Assembly: GCA_905250025.1 (NCBI GenBank)
Contig: CAJNOJ010000021.1
Location: forward strand, 186,001-250,000
Length of the DNA stretch: 64,000 bases
Direction: 5' to 3'
DNA from: Adineta ricciae
Taxonomy: Eukaryota > Rotifera > Eurotatoria > Adinetida > Adinetidae
Shown here: positions 60,703-64,000 of the stretch, in pieces
Position numbering within the stretch: position 1 is the stretch's first letter
Layout: each line of letters starts with the position of its first letter
Notes under the pieces: model-generated
Told to the model about the DNA's origin: nothing
Seen by the model: only the letters and a program-made list of their open reading frames with translations
Database searches by the model: none
Made by a program: the position numbers and the translations under genes

Positions 60703-62261
60703 ATGTCTTCATCTGAAAAAGGTATTTATCGACTTATACCCTATCGATTTTTCATCAATGGCGCCGAAGCAGATGTGTGTAAACTGGAAAAATTAACCAA
60801 TTTGTTTCCTGATCTGAAAGCGATCATTGAATTAGGTACATTGAATTTACGTATCAATGGCATAATTTCGTTCTCCGTTTGTTTCTTTCATTAGAATCAT
60901 TCAAGTTCAATAATCTAAATCGGATGATCGAACGATTATCACAAATCTATTCGGTTTCGACAGTAATTGATATCCGTGACGATACTTATCATGTCTTTCT
61001 GGGCCCCTATCATCTGTCGCTCGGTCCAGCGATCTTCGGTGCATTTCAATTTAAGAATATCTCCACTGCCTTGTTGACAAGTTCAAGTGTAAGAACATCG
61101 GGCGATAATACGAGTCAGTCACAGAAACGAAGGCATGAAGCAGTTCTTCGACGTTTCCGACGTGCTGTACGAAAGTTGATTTTAATCAAGTCTATGATCG
61201 ATAAACTTCAATTAGCATCAATTTTAACTCCATATAATCAATATGAATTGTATTCGCAAGGTATCTATGACCTTGTTCTAGCTGGACATTTAGACCGTGC
61301 TGATTCGGCGTTAAGAAACGAAAGTTTCATTGAACAAGTGAATGAATTTCGTTCGATGATTAATTCGGAAAAGGAAAAATCATTCGTTGCATCGAGATTC
61401 ATGAAAATAAATGCTCTGCTTCAGCTAATTTCACCATCGCCAAATCTACATCAAACGGAGACTACGACAACCATGGATGCAAACCAATCATCATTATCTA
61501 ACGCATCTAATTCCCACAATATGAACGATGATCACTCGGAGGAATACATGGGTTCGGTGTGTTGTCCGCAGCATGCTCAAGATGTAGCCATGGTCAGATT
61601 CACACCCCGCCGATCACTGAGCTATCAATCATCTCAATTTCTTACACCTGATCCACGTTCGAGACTAGGTTCAACTAGTAATTCATATAGAAAAAAATCT
61701 CTTTTACCTAGACAAAATACGGTTAGTTGTTAAATAAACAAATCCTCTAAACTTTATTTTTATATTCCATAGACAAATAGCCTACCCGACCTAGGCAATG
61801 ATACCTGTATTCGCACAAATACATCCCCACCTTCACCTATACCATCTCCACCATTTCACCTTAGTAGTTCCACGGAAACTAGTAAATCTAAATCGACTTC
61901 GAGCACTCGAATGAGCACCAAACAAGACGATGCATTTATAAGCAATATTTCTACCCTTTTGACTACCTATGCATCAGCACGTCAATCCTCGACTACTGAA
62001 CCATCAACTAGTAGCAATACGAATGAATTCGACGAATTGTTACTAAATATTAAAACACTGGTTGATGAGAAATTAGCAACGAAGACTTCCAACGATCCTC
62101 ATGTATCTTCATCACCTGAATTGAAAGTACAAAGTCATCGTAAAAACTTATTCTCATTCCACACGAATTCGCTGCAACAAACCTTTATTGGTGATTCCAA
62201 TGAAGAACAGCTAGGAACACTACCGATATTTCAATCTAACGGCAGGATCGATTCAAGTTAA
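60703..62261 (+). CDS. hypothetical protein with conserved-looking N-terminal domain
   Basis: Three exons (60703-60835, 60895-61721, 61773-62261) give 482 aa. Residues 1-105 look globular (YRLIPYRFFINGAEADVCKL; YSVSTVIDIRDDTYHVFLGP; YHLSLGPAIFGAFQF). Residues about 130-230 are helical and basic (RRFRRAVRKLILIKSMIDKL; YDLVLAGHLDRADSALRNES). The rest is Ser/Thr-rich and disordered. No signal peptide or membrane span. Not recognised. The ATG follows an AG acceptor by one base, so a 5' UTR intron or leader splicing is likely. Confidence 0.62.
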
Positions 62262-63050
62262 TTTTCATTCGATTAACTTTGTATACATGCTTATGTTGAA
62301 TATTTCTACTAATCTTTAGCAATAATTGAAACAGATGTGCTTAGAATAATTGAAAGTATACATTTGTCGACTAACCATAGTGTAAATTAAGCAAAAAAAA
62401 TATTCCTCGTTGAAACTGTTCGAAAGTTTTAAATGCATGATCTTGAACATACTTTGATGAACAACATACTTCAAGATGATGAGGTAAAAATTGAATTTAC
62501 ACCTTGTTAAATTTTTAATCAAAAATTTCTTCGCACTTCAAACCAACGAATAATATTTGCAACAAATAGTCAAAATGTATATGCATATAATGGTCTCTCG
62601 TTGTTAGTACAAACCATGTAAGAAAAAAATAGGCATGTCCTTTTTTGCTCTGACGTATAAAAAAAAAGAACATCAAAGAGCACAAGACTGTTGTTTCTTC
62701 TTCCGTGTTCGGTAAGAGCCAATAATTATTATTCTTCTCATCGAGCAGTACTATATATAGGTCGTCAGTGCGAACAGAAAGGAGAAAAAAAAGCGTACAC
62801 AGGATCATGATTCAGCGAGTAAAGATGAGCTTCTTTTAACACATTCATCGTGTGCATATGTCTGTACGTATAGAAGAGTCCGCTTGCAGTAAAATTTGAC
62901 TAGGCAAAAAAAGAGAGGAAAAAAAAGTGAAGAACGAAATAAGAGCACGGGATATAGACATATGTTGACTCAACTATTCATTCAATTGACGAAGTACTAT
63001 AGCAAGCAATCAGTGCTTTTTAGATAAAAAAAATCGACGACGAGCTTTGT
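62262..63050. other. intergenic with TATA box
   Basis: 3' flank of the previous gene. A tatatata box near 62752-62759 with a tcagtgcg initiator-like site about 10 bp later could start the four-TM gene. No gene seen. Confidence 0.45.
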
Positions 63051-63660
63051 ATGGCTTTCAATAAAAAGCAACAAATTCGTGGTATACGAATTCTTCTTAC
63101 TGTTTTCTATGGTTTTCTTCTATCAAGCACACTATTCCGTTATGTTATTCATGGAATTGTCGAAACGATACGGCGACCTACTAATCCGTATGCAATTACA
63201 ATGATCGTTATTGGAGGTTTAATCCTCATCTCAATTTTTCTCGCTACTTACGCAACCTGGTAAGTCGAATGATTTTTCAGTGCTTGTATTCAAAATAGTT
63301 TTTCCACTTAGGTTCGATAATACTGCAATATTATTAGTTTCGGGAGTCGTACTTATATTTGTATTCGTTCTGACATTAGTATTCGGTATCATACGTATTG
63401 TTAAAACCGCGCCAAATCGTGTGACAACCTCAACACAAGCTTCAGCTGTCTTGACCAATTCACCCGAAGGGGAAAATTTCGCAACGTCGACAATAGCCAA
63501 TGAGTTTCAAAGCAGTTCGGATACTTACGCTCTAGCTGAAGACATAACAAAGTTAATCATTGAATTAATTTTTACACTTTTTGCAATTTTGGCTACATTT
63601 GCTCTATTTCGTTATGTCAAAGCAAAGTATGCTTCTGTACCAACACGTGAAACATCATAA
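63051..63660 (+). CDS. small four-TM membrane protein
   Basis: Exons 63051-63259 and 63312-63660 give 185 aa, ending in TAA 63660. Four hydrophobic spans: IRILLTVFYGFLLSSTLF, AITMIVIGGLILISIFLATY, ILLVSGVVLIFVFVLTLVFG and ITKLIIELIFTLFAILATFA. Between spans 3 and 4 is a polar loop rich in Thr, Ser and Ala. There is no cleavable signal peptide and no Cys, so it is not a classic tetraspanin or claudin. Function unknown. Confidence 0.68.
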
Positions 63661-63857
63661 ACTAGACTTTTTGTTTGTATATATATAAACAGGCTGGATT
63701 GTATCAAGAAAATCTTTTCTTAGTTATTCACATTTATATATTATTCATTAGAAATAGATTGACTAAATAACCCTTTTCATCCTCCGCTCGTAATTTTCCA
63801 ACGCTTTGTCATCCAAGGTATTCGTATCACTATATTAAAATGTACAGATGAAAGCAA

Positions 63858-64000
63858 TTATTTTGTCCGATGTTTTTTATCAGCATTCGCTACTTGTGTA
63901 TGTAAATCTTTTGCTAAATTGTTGATCACATGATCCATTCGTTTGTGAATATGTTCGATCGATTGAATACGTTTGATTTCAGTTGCACGTTTATCTTTCT
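63858..64000 (-). CDS. 3' end of a helical protein gene (partial)
   Basis: An open minus-strand frame enters from the right edge and stops at TAA 63858. About 47 residues are visible (ATEIKRIQSIEHIHKRMDHV, INNLAKDLHTQVANADKK), charged and heptad-like, so it is the C-terminus of a coiled-coil or helical protein. The gene continues outside the window. It is convergent with the four-TM gene, 197 bp away. Confidence 0.55.
   Translation of the reverse strand, partial: KDKRATEIKRIQSIEHIHKRMDHVINNLAKDLHTQVANADKKHRTK

Overview
The window is nuclear DNA from a small, intron-rich animal, most likely a bdelloid rotifer. The evidence is: metazoan genes (SMN, Flattop, PDIA3, prolyl 4-hydroxylase alpha, DOP1, Hrs, polyubiquitin, bombesin-type receptor); introns mostly 50-70 bp; AT-rich spacers; and a long single-exon ADP-ribosyltransferase/TPR gene with an N-terminal region I associate with bdelloid genomes. 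The species call is inference. Exon-intron structures were read by eye from frame, GT-AG sites and family homology. Where exon coordinates are listed, most were checked for codon phase. Layout, 0-16 kb: unknown basic protein (+); EF-hand protein (+); Ser-rich protein (+); ART-TPR gene (-); prolyl 4-hydroxylase alpha (-) with two 71-nt alternative exons; six-unit polyubiquitin (+) behind heat-shock elements, followed by a dead ubiquitin copy; a Tudor-less SMN (-). 16-29 kb: SH2 adaptor, Flattop and RLP24 packed head-to-tail (+); a short Cys-rich gene running into an assembly gap; a broken gene (-) carrying a small inverted-repeat insertion; a GPCR (+); PDIA3/ERp57 (-) with a 12-nt microexon; a small unknown gene (+). 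30-39 kb: a 1,172-aa secreted protein with a 14-aa charged repeat and tandem YbaY-like beta domains (+), then two peptide-type GPCRs (+). 40-47.4 kb: DOP1 (-), preceded by two tightly spaced small genes on the same strand that look like one operon. 49-54 kb: a VHS-less Hrs (+) followed 146 bp later by a coiled-coil gene (+), then a secreted follistatin/Kazal protein (-). 54-64 kb: a gene-poor 3.1 kb stretch, a basic nuclear-type protein (-), a Ser-rich protein (+), a four-TM protein (+) and the 3' end of a coiled-coil gene (-). Shared themes: P4HA and PDIA3 both act in the ER on secreted proteins and suit a window with two secreted products; Hrs, ubiquitin and DOP1 belong to endosome/Golgi sorting. 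Several genes have an unpaired 3' splice site just before the ATG and spacers under 150 bp, which fits the spliced-leader trans-splicing known in bdelloids. Two conserved genes show single-base losses in homopolymers, so some apparent frameshifts may be assembly errors.
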